Assembly: GCF_001425625.1 (NCBI RefSeq)
Contig: NZ_LMCP01000012.1
Coordinates: 2,620 to 66,619 of the forward strand
Length of the DNA stretch: 64,000 bases
Reading direction: 5' to 3'
Source: Mesorhizobium sp. Root102
Lineage (GTDB): Bacteria; Pseudomonadota; Alphaproteobacteria; Rhizobiales; Rhizobiaceae
Part shown: positions 7,524 to 18,111 of the stretch, in pieces
Layout: each line of letters begins with the position of its first letter
How positions within the stretch are numbered: the first letter of the stretch is position 1
Notes under the pieces: generated by a model
Told to the model about the DNA's origin: nothing
The model's input: only the letters and a program-made list of their open reading frames with translations
Databases searched by the model: none
Position numbers and translations under genes: made by a program

Positions 7524-9433
7524 GTCTTGCTCCCGGCGATGCTCTGCGTCTCGGTGTTGCGAATTGGGCCTTGGGCCGAAGTCTGGATCGGCGCGCTGTC
7601 ATCGACAAGCCCCAGGCCCTTGATGCCCTGGATGCGGTGGAACCGGGCATAGACGCTGTGCGGATCGGCCATCAGCGAAGCGTGCGTGCCTTCCTCGACC
7701 AGCCGGCCCTGTTCCATGACGATGATGTGGTCGGCGTTGACCACCGTCGACAGCCGGTGCGCGATGACGATGGTGGTGCGGCCTTCCATGACCTGGGTGA
7801 GTGCCTGCTGCACGCGCGCCTCGGCCTCGTTGTCGAGCGCCGATGTCGCTTCGTCGAGCAACAGGATCGGTGCCTGGCGCACAATGGCCCGCGCGATCGA
7901 TACGCGCTGGCGCTGCCCGCCAGAAAGCGTCACGCCGTTCTCGCCGACCGGCGTGTCATAGCCCTGCGGCTGCTGGCGGATGAAATCATCGGCCGCGGCC
8001 TGCCTTGCGGCCTGTTCGATCTCGGCGTCGGTGGCGCCCAGCCGGCCGTAGCGGATATTGTCGCGGATGGTGCCTTCGAACAGATAGGGCTGCTGCGAGA
8101 CATAGGCGATGGAGCCGCGCAGCGACTGTTTGGTGACCTTGGAGATGTCCTGGCCGTCGATCTCGATGCTGCCTGCTTCGACGTCGTAGAAGCGCTGCAG
8201 CAGCGCCACCAATGTCGTCTTGCCGGCGCCCGAAGCGCCGACGATGGCCGTCACCTTGCCGGCGGCCGCGGTGAAGCTCAGATCGTGCAGGACCGGCGCC
8301 TCCTCGACATAGTGGAAGGAGACGTTGTTGAAGCGCACTTCGCCGGAGGTGAACTTCGCCTCGGCTGCGCCCTGCGCATCGCTTTGCTGCGGCTCGATGT
8401 CGAGAAGCTCGTAGATCATGCGCGCATTGACCAGCGCGCGTTCCATGCCGACCTGCATGCGCGCCAACCGGCGGGCCGGATCATAGGCGAGCGTCAGCGC
8501 CGTGATGAAGGAAAACACCGCGCCGGGCGGCTGGCCGAGAACGGTGGCCCGATATCCGGAATAGGCGATGACGCTGGCGAAGGCGATGCCGGCCAGCAGC
8601 TCGGAAACCGGCGTCAGCCGCTCGGAGACGCGGGCGATCTTGTTCGACCGCTGTTCCGCGTCCTCGGCGAGCTTGCTGATGCGGCGCGACAGCTCATCCT
8701 CCATGGTGAAGGCCTTGACGATGGCGATGCCTTGCGTCGCCTCCTGCATGGCGCCGATCAGCCGCGAGTTGATCTGCACCGATTCACGCGTGATGCGCCG
8801 CACCCGACGCATCAGGTAGGTAACGGTCCAGATCAGCGGCGGCCCGATCAGCAGCGAACTCAGCGAAAGGACCGGATCCTGGTAGAGCATGACGCCGACC
8901 AGGCCGACCAGCGAGACGGCGTCACGCGCGGTCGAGGTCACCGTCATCGACAACAGGTCTCGAATGCCGTTGACGTTCTCGTTGACCTGCGCGGCAAGCC
9001 GCCCGGACCTTGTGTCGTTAAAGAAGCTGACGCCGAGCTTCATCAGATGGTTGAAGATGCGCTGCTGGTAGCGCGCCACCAGATTGTTGCCGATCCTGGC
9101 CATCGTCACCGCCTGGCCGTAGCCGGCAAGGCCGCGCAGGATGAAAGCGCCGAGCAGTGCGGCGCAGATCCAGGGGATCAGGTCACCACGCCGTTCATAG
9201 AAGATCTGATTGACGACCGGACTCATGATCCAGGCGGCAAGCGCCGTCGTCGCCGACACGGTCAGCAGGCAGAGGATCGTGAAAATATACGCGCCGCGGT
9301 ACTCGCGGCCGTTTTCCTGGAGAATGCGGCGGATGACCGCCACGATCTCGCCCGCACGGGGTTTCGACAAATTGGGGGGCTGAAATGTCAAATCGGAGCG
9401 CTTCGTAGGTTTCCGCTTCCCGCGGCCGGGCAA
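7520..9433 (-). CDS. ABC exporter, fused membrane and ATPase domains (MsbA-like)
   Basis: This 637-residue half-transporter has six transmembrane helices at about residues 45-345 and a C-terminal nucleotide-binding domain. The ATPase motifs are complete: Walker [10 protein letters not shown], signature LSGGQRQR, Walker [13 protein letters not shown] and the switch His in [10 protein letters not shown]. The fold fits lipid or drug exporters of the MsbA group; the substrate cannot be read from sequence. The TTG at 9433 has AGAGGGG seven bases upstream and is a credible start; a GTG about 31 codons later is an alternative. The gene lies between glk and dapB, 36 bases from glk. Confidence 0.85.
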   Translation of the reverse strand: MPGRGKRKPTKRSDLTFQPPNLSKPRAGEIVAVIRRILQENGREYRGAYIFTILCLLTVSATTALAAWIMSPVVNQIFYERRGDLIPWICAALLGAFILRGLAGYGQAVTMARIGNNLVARYQQRIFNHLMKLGVSFFNDTRSGRLAAQVNENVNGIRDLLSMTVTSTARDAVSLVGLVGVMLYQDPVLSLSSLLIGPPLIWTVTYLMRRVRRITRESVQINSRLIGAMQEATQGIAIVKAFTMEDELSRRISKLAEDAEQRSNKIARVSERLTPVSELLAGIAFASVIAYSGYRATVLGQPPGAVFSFITALTLAYDPARRLARMQVGMERALVNARMIYELLDIEPQQSDAQGAAEAKFTSGEVRFNNVSFHYVEEAPVLHDLSFTAAAGKVTAIVGASGAGKTTLVALLQRFYDVEAGSIEIDGQDISKVTKQSLRGSIAYVSQQPYLFEGTIRDNIRYGRLGATDAEIEQAARQAAADDFIRQQPQGYDTPVGENGVTLSGGQRQRVSIARAIVRQAPILLLDEATSALDNEAEARVQQALTQVMEGRTTIVIAHRLSTVVNADHIIVMEQGRLVEEGTHASLMADPHSVYARFHRIQGIKGLGLVDDSAPIQTSAQGPIRNTETQSIAGSKT

Positions 9434-9469
9434 TTCGGCACCCCTCTTAACGCCAAGGGGCCGGCTTGC

Positions 9470-10549
9470 CTATGCCTTGGGGTGACTAACTTCGTCGCGC
9501 CACCGCCGCCCTTCCGTCTGGACGCCGAAGAGCGAGGGGTTGCGGGCATAAGCGGCAAGGCCCAGAAGTGCTGCCAGCGGATGGGTGATGACATAGACCG
9601 GCATGGTGCGCATCAGCGCGCTGTGCGGCGCCTTGTCCTCGAAGGCGGCGCGGAAATTGCCGGCTTTCAGCGCCGGCACGATCTTTTGCGCAATGCCGCC
9701 GGTGAGGAACACGCCACCACGGCTCATGAACACCAAAGCAAGATCGCCGGCGGTGCGCCCGAGGCAGGTGACGAAAGTCTCCAGCGCTTCCTCGGCAACC
9801 GGATCGGTTTTCGCCAGTGCGGCGGCCGTGACTTCCGCCGGCGTGGTGAAGGGCGACGGCTTGCCGTCCGCCTTGGCCACCGCCCGATAGACATTGACCA
9901 GACCCCGCCCACACAGGATCTGCTCGCCCGAAATGCGGCCCTCGAGCTTCTCGATATGCGGGAAAACCTCGAAATCGCGCGGTGTGCGCGGGCCGATGTC
10001 CATATGGCCGCCCTCGCCCGGCACCGGGATCCAGTGGTGAAGCGCATAAACCAGCCCGGCGACGCCGAGCCCGGTTCCCGGACCGAGCACCACGCGGCCG
10101 GCATTTGGCTCCGGCGTGCCGCCGCCGATCTTCTCCATGTGCTCCTCGCCGAGCGCGACGACGGCGAGCGCCTGCGCCTCGAAATCATTGAGCACGACGA
10201 TGTCGCTCAAGCCAAGGCTGGCGAACATTTTTCTTGGCTTGACGATCCATGGGCAGTTGGTGAGCTCGATCTCATCGCTATCGACCGGGCCGGCCACCGC
10301 CAGCACCGCCGAATTGGGGCGGACCGATGAGCGGTCGAGCACGGCCGCCTGGATCGCCTCGTCGATGGTGTTGTAATTGGCGGTCTGGACGACGGTCGGC
10401 TCGCCGGCCTCGGAATTGGCGTCGAGCACGATCGAAAAGCGCGCATTGGTGCCGCCGATGTCGCCGATCAGGATCGGAAACCGCAACAAAGTATCGTCAT
10501 CGCCTGTGCCTGGCATGCTCTCGTCCGTCCCCGGCGCCCCCGACGGCAT
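9470..10549 (-). CDS. glk: Glucokinase
   Basis: Glucokinase phosphorylates glucose with ATP to glucose 6-phosphate. The 359-residue protein carries the phosphate-binding motif [11 protein letters not shown] near residue 29, the [10 protein letters not shown] stretch with the catalytic region, and [13 protein letters not shown]. These are typical of the bacterial GlkA (ROK-independent) family. An ATG at 10549 preceded by GGGAG is used; the first 20 or so residues are poorly conserved, so a later start is possible. It heads the minus-strand block that continues with the ABC exporter and dapB. Confidence 0.92.
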   Translation of the reverse strand: MPSGAPGTDESMPGTGDDDTLLRFPILIGDIGGTNARFSIVLDANSEAGEPTVVQTANYNTIDEAIQAAVLDRSSVRPNSAVLAVAGPVDSDEIELTNCPWIVKPRKMFASLGLSDIVVLNDFEAQALAVVALGEEHMEKIGGGTPEPNAGRVVLGPGTGLGVAGLVYALHHWIPVPGEGGHMDIGPRTPRDFEVFPHIEKLEGRISGEQILCGRGLVNVYRAVAKADGKPSPFTTPAEVTAAALAKTDPVAEEALETFVTCLGRTAGDLALVFMSRGGVFLTGGIAQKIVPALKAGNFRAAFEDKAPHSALMRTMPVYVITHPLAALLGLAAYARNPSLFGVQTEGRRWRDEVSHPKA

Positions 10550-10704
10550 CTAGCCGTTCTCCCGTTGACTAGCGCATGAGTTTGAAAAGGGAAACGGTTT
10601 TCGAACCCGGCAGCGCGCTGAGGCCGGCTCTGCGGCCAAACGGCCACTGTTTCGCAGAAATGAGATCCTAAACCGATTGAGCCTGCCGATTGGTGCCGCG
10701 ACCG

Positions 10705-11796
10705 TCAGTTTCCCGGCGGCCGTGGCCGCGGCAGCGGGGCGCCGATCTCGGGGGTCGCGGTGAAGGCGTTCACCGCACTTGGCAGTCCTGCCGTGCCGCT
10801 GGCCGCGGTGGCGGGCAGTGACGGCGCTTCGGGTTCAGGCGCCACCGCAACCGGCGCGCCGCCGCCATGATAAGTCGCGGCCTCGGCGGAGGCCGGCGCC
10901 GGCGCATCGAGCACGGCGCGGCATTCGCGGGGCAGGTTCGCCATCGTCATCAGGTCGCGGGCCTTGGGCGCATCCGGGTTCTTGTTGGGGCGCCACGGCT
11001 CCTGCGTGAACCACCAGGCCAGCGGCTTGCCGCAGCCGTCATCGTCCGGCGTCGCTTCCTGCGCCTTGCAGCCGGGCGATCCCGGCTGGCAGCCGATGCG
11101 CATGTGGAAATGATAGTCGTGGCCCCAGAACGGCCTGACCTTGCGCAGCCAGCTGCGGTCGCCCTTGACGGTGTCGCAGAGCTTTTTCTTGATGCCCGGA
11201 TTGACCAGGATGCGCTCGACTTGGCTGTAGCTCGCTGCCCGCTTCAGGAGCCTTGTGTGCGCCGGCGTCCACAGCGCGTCCTTCACCAGATGGGTCTTCT
11301 CGTCGACCATCAAGGTGGCGCTCATGCTTTCGCGCTGCGCCATCGACAGCGGGTGGCTGGGCATCGGCGTCAGCCAGATGTCGGCGTCGAGCCCGATCTG
11401 GTGCGACGCGTGGCCGGTCATCATCGGGCCGCCGCGCGGCTGCGAGATGTCGCCGATCAAAAGCCCTGGCCAACCATCGGCCGCGGCATCGCGCGACAAT
11501 TTCTCGATCACCGCGATCATCGTCGGATGGCCCCAGCGGCGGTTGCGTGACGGTCGCATCACCTCCCAGGTCGGACCATCCATGGGAATGGCGACGCCGC
11601 CGGCAAAACAGCCCTTGGAATAGAAACCGATCGACTGTGCTGATGTCGCGGCCGGCAGCTTCTTGGCGCCGAACAGGTCCTTCGCCCGTTCCTCGGCCGC
11701 TGCCGGCTGCGTGGCGAAGCCGACGAGGGCAAACAGACCGAGCGCGGCGGCCAACAGGGGCGTTTTGCCGAGAAATGGCAGCATCACTGTCTTCAT
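10705..11796 (-). CDS. mepA: Penicillin-insensitive murein endopeptidase
   Basis: MepA is a periplasmic zinc peptidase (family M74) that cleaves D-Ala-meso-DAP cross-links in peptidoglycan. The 363-residue protein starts with a signal peptide (about residues 1-34, ending ...QPAAAEE). The metal-binding motifs are HQIGLDADIW and WGHDYHFHMRIGC. A Pro/Ala-rich C-terminal tail of about 60 residues ends PRPRPPGN. The ATG at 11796 gives a normal signal peptide, whereas the upstream start would add seven residues before it. It is the last gene of the GST / queG / SDR / mepA block. Confidence 0.93.
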   Translation of the reverse strand: MKTVMLPFLGKTPLLAAALGLFALVGFATQPAAAEERAKDLFGAKKLPAATSAQSIGFYSKGCFAGGVAIPMDGPTWEVMRPSRNRRWGHPTMIAVIEKLSRDAAADGWPGLLIGDISQPRGGPMMTGHASHQIGLDADIWLTPMPSHPLSMAQRESMSATLMVDEKTHLVKDALWTPAHTRLLKRAASYSQVERILVNPGIKKKLCDTVKGDRSWLRKVRPFWGHDYHFHMRIGCQPGSPGCKAQEATPDDDGCGKPLAWWFTQEPWRPNKNPDAPKARDLMTMANLPRECRAVLDAPAPASAEAATYHGGGAPVAVAPEPEAPSLPATAASGTAGLPSAVNAFTATPEIGAPLPRPRPPGN

Positions 11797-11860
11797 GAAA
11801 CCGAATCCCCACCGCAATCCAAGCCCAAATCATAGCACGCAACGCACCGCGGTTCGATCG

Positions 11861-12781
11861 TCAGCGCTTCATCGGGCTGCGCGCCTCGCCGTCGCGCCAG
11901 TTGCCGCTTGCCCACATATGGTCGAAGGCGGTGCGGTAGTCCGGAAAACGCAGGGAATAGCCCGCCGCCTTGATCGCCGCATTGGCGACACGCTTGTTCT
12001 CGCCATAGAAGGACCGCGCCATGGGCGAAAGTTGGGCGGCGTCGAAGGGAATTTCGGGCGGCGGTTCGATGCCCATCAGGGAAGCGGCATAGGCGACGAC
12101 ATCCTGCGGCGGCGCCGGCAGATCGTCGGTGACGTTGAAGATGCCACCTGTATTGCCTTCGATCAGTCGCCAAAGCGCGCCTGCAATGTCGTCGCAATGG
12201 ATCCGGTTGAACACCTGGTCTGGTTTGACCAGCCGCCTTGCGCTGCCGTTTTCCAGATTGACCAGGGCGTTGCGGCCCGGCCCGTAAATGCCGGAAAGCC
12301 GCAGGATCGCCACCGGTCGGCCTATGTCCGTGCCCAATTGCAGCCAGTCCTGCTCGGCCGCCACCCGCATCACCGAGCGCTTCGACACCGGCCGGCATTC
12401 GGCCGTTTCATCGACCCAAGCGCCGTCATAATTGCCATAGACCCCGACGGTGGAGAGATAACCGATCCACTCAACCGCTGGCATTTGAGCGATTGCCTCT
12501 CGGGCGGCATTCAGCACGGGATCGCCGACCTCTTCCGGGGCAACCGAAATCAGCAGATGCGTCGTCTTCTTCAGCGCATCGCCGATTTGCTCGGTCAGCG
12601 CGCCGTCGAACAGCAGCGGCGCGATGCCGGCCTGCCGCAGCGCCTCGAATTTGTCCGCCGAGCGCGTCGTGCCCAAGATCGTCGCAGCACCTTTGCCGGC
12701 GCGGGCAGAGGCTTTGCTGGCTCGGGCAAAAGCCTTGCCGGAATAGCCGGCGCCGAAGATGAAGACCTGTTTTTCGCTCAT
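11861..12781 (-). CDS. NAD-dependent epimerase/dehydratase-like SDR protein
   Basis: This 306-residue protein has a Rossmann N-terminus with the glycine motif [13 protein letters not shown], the extended-SDR stretch [13 protein letters not shown], and [18 protein letters not shown], where the usual catalytic Tyr-x-x-x-Lys is not obvious (a YGNYD stretch stands there). It belongs to the extended SDR or YeeZ-like group acting on sugar-nucleotide-like substrates; the exact substrate is unknown. The ATG at 12781 overlaps the queG stop by four bases, so the two are probably coupled. Confidence 0.75.
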   Translation of the reverse strand: MSEKQVFIFGAGYSGKAFARASKASARAGKGAATILGTTRSADKFEALRQAGIAPLLFDGALTEQIGDALKKTTHLLISVAPEEVGDPVLNAAREAIAQMPAVEWIGYLSTVGVYGNYDGAWVDETAECRPVSKRSVMRVAAEQDWLQLGTDIGRPVAILRLSGIYGPGRNALVNLENGSARRLVKPDQVFNRIHCDDIAGALWRLIEGNTGGIFNVTDDLPAPPQDVVAYAASLMGIEPPPEIPFDAAQLSPMARSFYGENKRVANAAIKAAGYSLRFPDYRTAFDHMWASGNWRDGEARSPMKR

Positions 12782-13932
12782 GCATGCGCCCTGGTTGGCC
12801 GCGCCAGACGCCATTCGTCGCGCACGGCTTCGTCACTCTCGGTTTTCAGGCCGACAGCTGCCCGTTGCAAGTATTCGGCATCGGGCACCAGCCGCGCCAG
12901 CGCCCATATTGCCGCGCCCCGCACCAGCGGCGACGGATCGCCGAGCAAGGTACGCACGCTGCCGGCAAGGGAGGCATCGCCGGAATTGCCGGCCGCGACC
13001 AGCACGTTGCGGACAAAACGATCGCGGCCGATGCGTTTTATCGGCGAACCCGAGAAAAAGACACGGAATGCCGCGTCATCGAGACCCAGAAGGTCGGCGA
13101 GCGGCGGCTCGCGCAGATCGTCTCGCGCGGCGAGTTTTGCTTCGGAAGCAGCCCGGGCGAACTTGTTCCACGGGCACGCAGCTAAACAATCGTCGCAGCC
13201 ATAGATGCGGTTGCCGATCTTTTCGCGGAATTCATGCGGGATCGGCCCCTTATTCTCGATGGTGAGATAGGAGATGCAGCGCCTAGCATCGAGCCGGTAG
13301 GGCGCCGGGAAGGCATCGGTCGGGCAGGCGTCGAGGCAGGCGCGGCAGGAGCCGCAATGGTCGATCTCCGCCCGGTCGGGCGCAAGCTCGGCTGTGGTGA
13401 AAATGGTGCCGAGGAACAGCCAGGAGCCGTGCTCGCGGCTTACCAGATTGGTGTGCTTGCCTTGCCAGCCAAGCCCGGCGGCCTCGGCCAGCGGCTTTTC
13501 CATCACCGGCGCGGTGTCGACGAACACCTTCACATCACCGCCGGCGCGCGCCACGATCTTGCCGGCGATTTCCTTCAGCCGGCCCTTCATCACATCGTGA
13601 TAGTCGCGGTTTTGCGCATAGACCGAGATGGCGCCGCGGTCGCGCTTGGCCAGTACACCGCGCGGATCATGGTCGGGGCCGTAGTTCATCGCCAGCACGA
13701 TGATCGAGCGCACCTGCGGCCACAGTGCCGTCGGTTCGGCGCGGCGTTGCAGCGTCTCGGCGATCCAGCCCATCGAGCCGTGAAAGCCGTCGGCGACGAA
13801 CTCGGCCAGTCGCGCCGGCGCCAGCGGGATTGCATCGGGGGTGGTGACGGCGACGGCATCGAAGCCGGCGCGGCGCGCCTCCGCGTCGATCAGCGCGCGC
13901 AGTTTTGCGGCGTCAGAAGTCGAGGTCCGCAT
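12778..13932 (-). CDS. queG: Epoxyqueuosine reductase
   Basis: QueG performs the last step of queuosine synthesis, reducing epoxyqueuosine in tRNA with cobalamin and two [4Fe-4S] clusters. The 384-residue protein has the N-terminal cobalamin-binding region ([17 protein letters not shown]), the ferredoxin-like cysteine motifs [13 protein letters not shown] and [14 protein letters not shown], and a C-terminal HEAT-like repeat (residues about 300-370). All eight cluster cysteines are present. Its start overlaps the end of the GST gene by 20 bases. Confidence 0.95.
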   Translation of the reverse strand: MRTSTSDAAKLRALIDAEARRAGFDAVAVTTPDAIPLAPARLAEFVADGFHGSMGWIAETLQRRAEPTALWPQVRSIIVLAMNYGPDHDPRGVLAKRDRGAISVYAQNRDYHDVMKGRLKEIAGKIVARAGGDVKVFVDTAPVMEKPLAEAAGLGWQGKHTNLVSREHGSWLFLGTIFTTAELAPDRAEIDHCGSCRACLDACPTDAFPAPYRLDARRCISYLTIENKGPIPHEFREKIGNRIYGCDDCLAACPWNKFARAASEAKLAARDDLREPPLADLLGLDDAAFRVFFSGSPIKRIGRDRFVRNVLVAAGNSGDASLAGSVRTLLGDPSPLVRGAAIWALARLVPDAEYLQRAAVGLKTESDEAVRDEWRLARPTRAHA

Positions 13933-14605
13933 AATGCGAAACCGGCGACAGGCCGCGCACGCGGTCGGTCAAAAGCGGCCGGAAGGAGGGCCGCGATTTG
14001 ACCCGCGTGTACCATTCGCGCGCCGCGGCGTGTTCACGCCAGTCGATCTCACCGAGATAATCGAGCACCGACAGCGTTGCCGCGGCCGCGAGATCGGCAT
14101 AGGTGACCCTCGAGCCGGCCAGCCAATGGCGGGTGCCGGCCAGCCAGTTGGTGTATTTCATGTGCTGGCGGATGTTGGCGCGCGCCGCACGGATGGCGCC
14201 CGAATCGGGCGAACCGCCGCCGGCCGTTTCCGGCATCACCGGCTTCAGCACGCGCTCGCGCACCAGATGGCGGGTGACTTCGCCTTCGGCCTTGTTGAGG
14301 TACCAGTCGATCAGCCGGCGGATTTCTGCGCGCTGCATCGGATCCTCGGCGAACAGCCGCTTGTCGCGCTTCAGCACGCCACGCGTCTCATCGAGATACT
14401 CGGCGATGACCGTCGCACCGACGATCGGCACGTCGCCTTCGGCCAGCAGGATCGGCAGCGTGCCGGCCGGGTTCAGCGCCAGGAACTCCTTGCGCCGGGT
14501 CCACGGCTTCTCCTCGATCAGGGCCAGCTCCTCGCCATACTCGCCAAAAGCGAGGCGAACGAAGCGACAGGTGGCGAACATGGGATGGTGGAAAAGCGTC
14601 AGCAT
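13913..14605 (-). CDS. Glutathione S-transferase family protein
   Basis: The 230-residue protein has a thioredoxin-like N-terminal domain ([20 protein letters not shown], then NPAGTLPIL with the cis-Pro that contacts glutathione). An all-helical C-terminal domain follows with the N-capping stretch [20 protein letters not shown]. It likely conjugates or reduces small electrophiles in the cytoplasm; the substrate is unknown. It is the first gene of the block with queG, SDR and mepA and diverges from uppP. Confidence 0.88.
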   Translation of the reverse strand: MLTLFHHPMFATCRFVRLAFGEYGEELALIEEKPWTRRKEFLALNPAGTLPILLAEGDVPIVGATVIAEYLDETRGVLKRDKRLFAEDPMQRAEIRRLIDWYLNKAEGEVTRHLVRERVLKPVMPETAGGGSPDSGAIRAARANIRQHMKYTNWLAGTRHWLAGSRVTYADLAAAATLSVLDYLGEIDWREHAAAREWYTRVKSRPSFRPLLTDRVRGLSPVSHYADLDF

Positions 14606-14765
14606 GGTTCCGCGATGATAAAGCGCACTGGCGAATCGCAGGGCGCACCGGTAAGTCTTGGCCGCCCGGTTAGCGGGCCGTCAGGGTGTTGCGACCTATA
14701 GGGGGACTTGCACGCCATGACAAGCAAGCCGTTCTGTCAGCCGTCACGCCAATGCCGAGGTAGCC

Positions 14766-15572
14766 ATGGAAAGCCAGACCATCGTCGAAGCCCTGCTGCT
14801 CGGCCTGCTGGAGGGGCTGACCGAGTTCATCCCGGTGTCGTCGACCGGCCATATCCTGCTCGCCGGCCATTTCCTCGGCTTCCATTCGACCGGCAAGGCC
14901 TTCGAGATCCTGATCCAGCTCGGCGCCATCCTGGCGATCCTGAGTGTCTATTTCCGCCGCCTGTGGCAAATGCTGCTCGACCTGCCGCATGACCGGCTGA
15001 CGCGGCACTTCGTCATCGGCATCCTGATCGCGTTCCTGCCGGCGGCGATCATCGGCGCGCTAGCGCATGATTTCATCAAGACGGTGCTGTTCGAATCGCC
15101 GAGGCTGATCTGCATCATGCTGATCATCGGCGGCGTCGTGCTGCTGGCGGTGGACCGCATGAACCTCAAACCGGTCTACCGCGACGTGGAGCGGTTCCCG
15201 ACCCGGCTTTACCTGCAGATCGGGCTTTTCCAGTGCCTGTCGCTGATTCCCGGCACGTCGCGCTCGGGTTCGACGATCGTCGGCGCGCTGCTTTTGGGCG
15301 TCGACAAGCGCGCGGCGGCAGAATTTTCTTTCTTCCTTGCGATCCCGACCATGGTCGGCGCCTTCGCCTTCGACCTGTTCAAGAACCGCGATGTGCTGAG
15401 CAGCGCCGACCTGCCGATCATCGCCGTCGGCTTCGTCGCCGCCTTCGTCACCGCGCTCATCGTCGTGCGCTTCCTGCTCGACTACGTCTCGCGCAAAGGC
15501 TACGCGCTGTTCGGCTGGTGGCGGCTGGTGGTCGGCGGTGTCGGGCTGGTGGCGTTGATGATCTGGGGGTGA
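14766..15572 (+). CDS. uppP: Undecaprenyl-diphosphatase
   Basis: UppP (BacA) removes a phosphate from undecaprenyl diphosphate at the inner membrane, recycling the lipid carrier for cell wall synthesis. The 268-residue protein is almost wholly membrane spanning. It shows both family motifs: [14 protein letters not shown] near residue 17 with the catalytic Glu and His, and [13 protein letters not shown] near residue 165 with the catalytic Ser and Arg. It is full length. It is monocistronic as far as can be seen and converges with yraN. Confidence 0.95.
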   Translation: MESQTIVEALLLGLLEGLTEFIPVSSTGHILLAGHFLGFHSTGKAFEILIQLGAILAILSVYFRRLWQMLLDLPHDRLTRHFVIGILIAFLPAAIIGALAHDFIKTVLFESPRLICIMLIIGGVVLLAVDRMNLKPVYRDVERFPTRLYLQIGLFQCLSLIPGTSRSGSTIVGALLLGVDKRAAAEFSFFLAIPTMVGAFAFDLFKNRDVLSSADLPIIAVGFVAAFVTALIVVRFLLDYVSRKGYALFGWWRLVVGGVGLVALMIWG

Positions 15573-15621
15573 GGAGTGGTCGGCGTAGCGCGAAGGGCGA
15601 GCAACGCCCGTCAATGGCCCT

Positions 15622-15999
15622 TCAACTCCTTCCATAAAACGCGTTTTCGACATGCACCGGCCAGCGCCAAGGCAGCACCGCGACCATGTCGAAGCGCATC
15701 GACAGTTTGCCGTAGTCCGACTGGCGCGACAGCCAGATGTCGGCGGCCGCCTCGATGCGGCGTTCCGATTCGTGGCCGATCGCCTCCATGGCCTCCATCA
15801 GCGTGCGGCGCGCCTTGACCTCGACGAACAGCACCAGGTCGCCGCGCCGCGCGATCAGGTCGATCTCGCCGAAGCGCGTGCGATGGCGGCGTGCGAGTAT
15901 CCGGTAACCCTTCAGCATCAGCACTGCAGCCGCCAGCCATTCACCGCGATGGCCGCGCCGATAGGCCTTTTGGCGGCTGGCGCTCGGGCGCTCAGCCAC
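15622..15999 (-). CDS. YraN / UPF0102 family endonuclease-like protein
   Basis: The protein has the UPF0102 pattern: [21 protein letters not shown], then [26 protein letters not shown], the Asp...Glu-x-Lys arrangement of a restriction-endonuclease-like fold. Its role is not well defined; DNA processing is inferred from the fold. The GTG at 15999 is preferred because GGAAGG lies just upstream, giving 125 residues and an overlap with the rsmI stop; ATG at 16032 is the alternative. Adjacency to rsmI is common in alphaproteobacteria. Confidence 0.88.
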   Translation of the reverse strand: MAERPSASRQKAYRRGHRGEWLAAAVLMLKGYRILARRHRTRFGEIDLIARRGDLVLFVEVKARRTLMEAMEAIGHESERRIEAAADIWLSRQSDYGKLSMRFDMVAVLPWRWPVHVENAFYGRS

Positions 16000-16933
16000 C
16001 GTCGCCTTCCGCAATAGCGTCCTCGGCGGCATCCTTGAGCTCCAGCAACCGCCGGTAGAGCGCCTGTTTCTGGCCGCCCGTCATCTTCGCGGCTTCCGCC
16101 GCCGCCTTGGAAGCCGGCATTTCGGCGGCGAGCGACAAAAGCAGGCGGTCGATATCGGCTGGTTCGTCGGCCTTGGCCTCGGCCGGACCGACGCAGACGA
16201 CGATCTCGCCCTTCGGTGTATCGGCCGTCGCATAGTGGTCGGCGAGCACCCGCAGCGTGCCGGTGCGCATCTCCTCGAAGGTCTTGGTCAATTCACGGCC
16301 GATCGCGGCCTTGCGCTCGCCGCCGAGCGCTTCGACCATAGCGAGAAGTGAGTCGGCCAGCCGGCGCGGCGATTCGAAGAAGATCAGCGTCGCCGGCACG
16401 GCTTTCAGTGCTTCCAGCCGCGTCAGCCGCTGCCCGGTCTTCACCGGCAGGAATCCGGCGAACATGAAGGCATCTGAGGGTAGGCCGGATGCGGTCAACG
16501 CCGCGAGCGGCGCCGACGGGCCGGGGATCGGCACGACGCGAATACCGTGGTCAAGCGCCTCGCCGACCAGCCGGTAGCCGGGATCGGACACCAGCGGCGT
16601 GCCGGCATCGGAGATCAGCGCCACGCTCTGTCCAGCCTGGAGCGCCGCGATCAGCTTCGGCCCGGCCTCGCCGGCATTGTGCTCGTGATAGGCGGTGGTT
16701 CGGCGGCGGATGCCGTAGCGGTCGAGCAGCACGCGCGAGACCCGCGTGTCCTCGCAGGCGACGATGTCGGCGGCGGCCAGCGTCTCCAGCGCGCGCAGCG
16801 TGATGTCGGCGAGATTGCCGATCGGCGTCGCCACCAGATAGAGCGCCGGCTCGAGCGGCCGGGCCGCGATCTCGGTCTGGCCGATCACATAGCTTTGCTT
16901 GCCCGTCTCGCCGGTCACTGATGCCTTCTCCAT
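15992..16933 (-). CDS. rsmI: 16S rRNA (cytidine-1402-2'-O)-methyltransferase
   Basis: RsmI methylates the 2'-O of C1402 in the ribosomal P site using SAM. The 313-residue protein has the tetrapyrrole-methylase fold with [19 protein letters not shown] near residue 35, [12 protein letters not shown], and the SAM loop [16 protein letters not shown]. The length is normal. It is translationally linked to yraN. It diverges from the small plus-strand gene at 17068. Confidence 0.95.
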   Translation of the reverse strand: MEKASVTGETGKQSYVIGQTEIAARPLEPALYLVATPIGNLADITLRALETLAAADIVACEDTRVSRVLLDRYGIRRRTTAYHEHNAGEAGPKLIAALQAGQSVALISDAGTPLVSDPGYRLVGEALDHGIRVVPIPGPSAPLAALTASGLPSDAFMFAGFLPVKTGQRLTRLEALKAVPATLIFFESPRRLADSLLAMVEALGGERKAAIGRELTKTFEEMRTGTLRVLADHYATADTPKGEIVVCVGPAEAKADEPADIDRLLLSLAAEMPASKAAAEAAKMTGGQKQALYRRLLELKDAAEDAIAEGDGG

Positions 16934-17067
16934 TCAGCCCTGTTTGGCACGGCTGGCGCGGGCTTGCAAAAGCTGACGCCGATGTAAGGAACTCGCCATT
17001 CCTTTGCCACAGTGGGGAACGAAACCGGTATTGGCAGATTAGCCCCCTGATTCCGGAGGAGGACAGG

Positions 17068-17247
17068 ATGGATAGCCTGAAGATACAGGACGCTTTCGAG
17101 CCCTATTATGCCGACCGCAGCCGCGTTGTCGTACGCGGGGACAAGCGCCTGCCTGCCAAGACCGACGCCAGCCTGACCGAGCAGGCCGCCTTGCCTACGA
17201 ACGTCAGGCTTTCCGATAACAAACCCGACAGCACGACGGAGCACTGA
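17068..17247 (+). CDS. Small hypothetical protein (59 aa)
   Basis: ATG at 17068 is preceded by GGAGGAGGA, a strong ribosome binding site, which is the main support. The 59-residue product (MDSLKIQDAFEPYYADRSRV...) is polar, with no signal peptide or membrane helix, and I recognise no domain. It lies alone between the divergent rsmI and the convergent EamA-type gene. Confidence 0.6.
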   Translation: MDSLKIQDAFEPYYADRSRVVVRGDKRLPAKTDASLTEQAALPTNVRLSDNKPDSTTEH

Positions 17248-17320
17248 CCGGACGATGCCCAATCGCTTCGATATCTTCATCACCCGTCTTGAAACAAAAA
17301 GCGCTGGCAATGCCGTGCAG

Positions 17321-17758
17321 CTACCCCCGATAGGCGACCAGCACCGCGCCCGCCGCGATAAGGGCGACGCCAAGCCAGTTCGCTCCGGTGAGTCGCTCGC
17401 CGAGAAAGACCGCGCCAAACACCGCCACAAGCACGACGCTTAGCTTGTCGATCGGCGCCACCTGCGCCGCATTGCCGATCTTCAGGGCGCGAAAGTAGCA
17501 GAGCCATGAGGCGCCGGTCGCCAGACCGGACAGGCCGAGGAAAGCCCAAGTCTTTCCCGAGATCGTCGCCGGCGACTGGAACTGGCCGCTGGCCAGCAGG
17601 ATGGCACCGAGCACGATCAGGATGATGACCGTGCGGATGAAGGTGGCGAAATCGGAATCTATGTTCTCGATGCCGACCTTGGCGAAGATCGCCGTCAAGG
17701 CAGCGAATGCAGCCGACAGCAATGCCCAGAATTGCCAGGAGGATACGGTCAGGTTCAT
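17321..17758 (-). CDS. EamA/DMT-type membrane transporter, half-size
   Basis: The 145-residue protein has about five membrane helices and one EamA repeat, ending GERLTGANWLGVALIAAGAVLVAY, the typical final helix of the drug/metabolite transporter superfamily. Family members usually carry two such repeats, so this half-size form probably works as a dimer. The ATG at 17758 starts directly before the first helix and is preferred to an upstream start. It lies 25 bases after the phosphatase-like gene on the same strand. Confidence 0.85.
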   Translation of the reverse strand: MNLTVSSWQFWALLSAAFAALTAIFAKVGIENIDSDFATFIRTVIILIVLGAILLASGQFQSPATISGKTWAFLGLSGLATGASWLCYFRALKIGNAAQVAPIDKLSVVLVAVFGAVFLGERLTGANWLGVALIAAGAVLVAYRG

Positions 17759-17783
17759 GCGGGTGGCCTTCGCGGATGGCGTG

Positions 17784-18107
17784 TCAACCGAGATACCGTG
17801 AAACCCGCGCCTCCAGGAGGCCAATCAGCTCCAGGTCCATGAATTCATAGTTATCCGATATATCGAGGCAGATGACACGGGGCTTCTTCAGGCTGGCCTT
17901 GAATTTCTTCTGCAGCTTGGCGAGGTGCGCCTTTTCCATGACAAAGATGATGTCGGCCCAAGCGACCAATTCATGCGTTAGCGGCGTATCCGCATCGTGG
18001 TTTGTTCCCGCCGATGCGACCTCGATATCCCTCCGCTTGGAAAACACCTGTTCGGCGGTTGGGCTGCGCAAGCGGTTCTGGCTGCAGACGAAGAGGATGT
18101 TTTTCAA
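17784..18107 (-). CDS. Low-molecular-weight protein tyrosine phosphatase-like protein
   Basis: The 107-residue protein begins MKNILFVCSQNRLRSPTAEQ, matching the phosphate-binding loop C-x-x-x-x-x-R-S of the LMW phosphatase fold, with Asn and Arg in place. It belongs to the short predicted-phosphatase group rather than the longer Wzb/Etp type. The usual late general-acid Asp-Pro is not obvious, so catalysis is uncertain. It is four bases after hemW on the same strand and is probably co-transcribed. Confidence 0.8.
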   Translation of the reverse strand: MKNILFVCSQNRLRSPTAEQVFSKRRDIEVASAGTNHDADTPLTHELVAWADIIFVMEKAHLAKLQKKFKASLKKPRVICLDISDNYEFMDLELIGLLEARVSRYLG

Positions 18108-18111
18108 GGGC

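Noticed and set aside
7490..10330. A 946-codon open frame on the plus strand
   Set aside because: It is antisense to glk and the ABC exporter, both with full motifs; its low-complexity Arg/Ala/Asp/His content is typical of a shadow frame in high-GC DNA.
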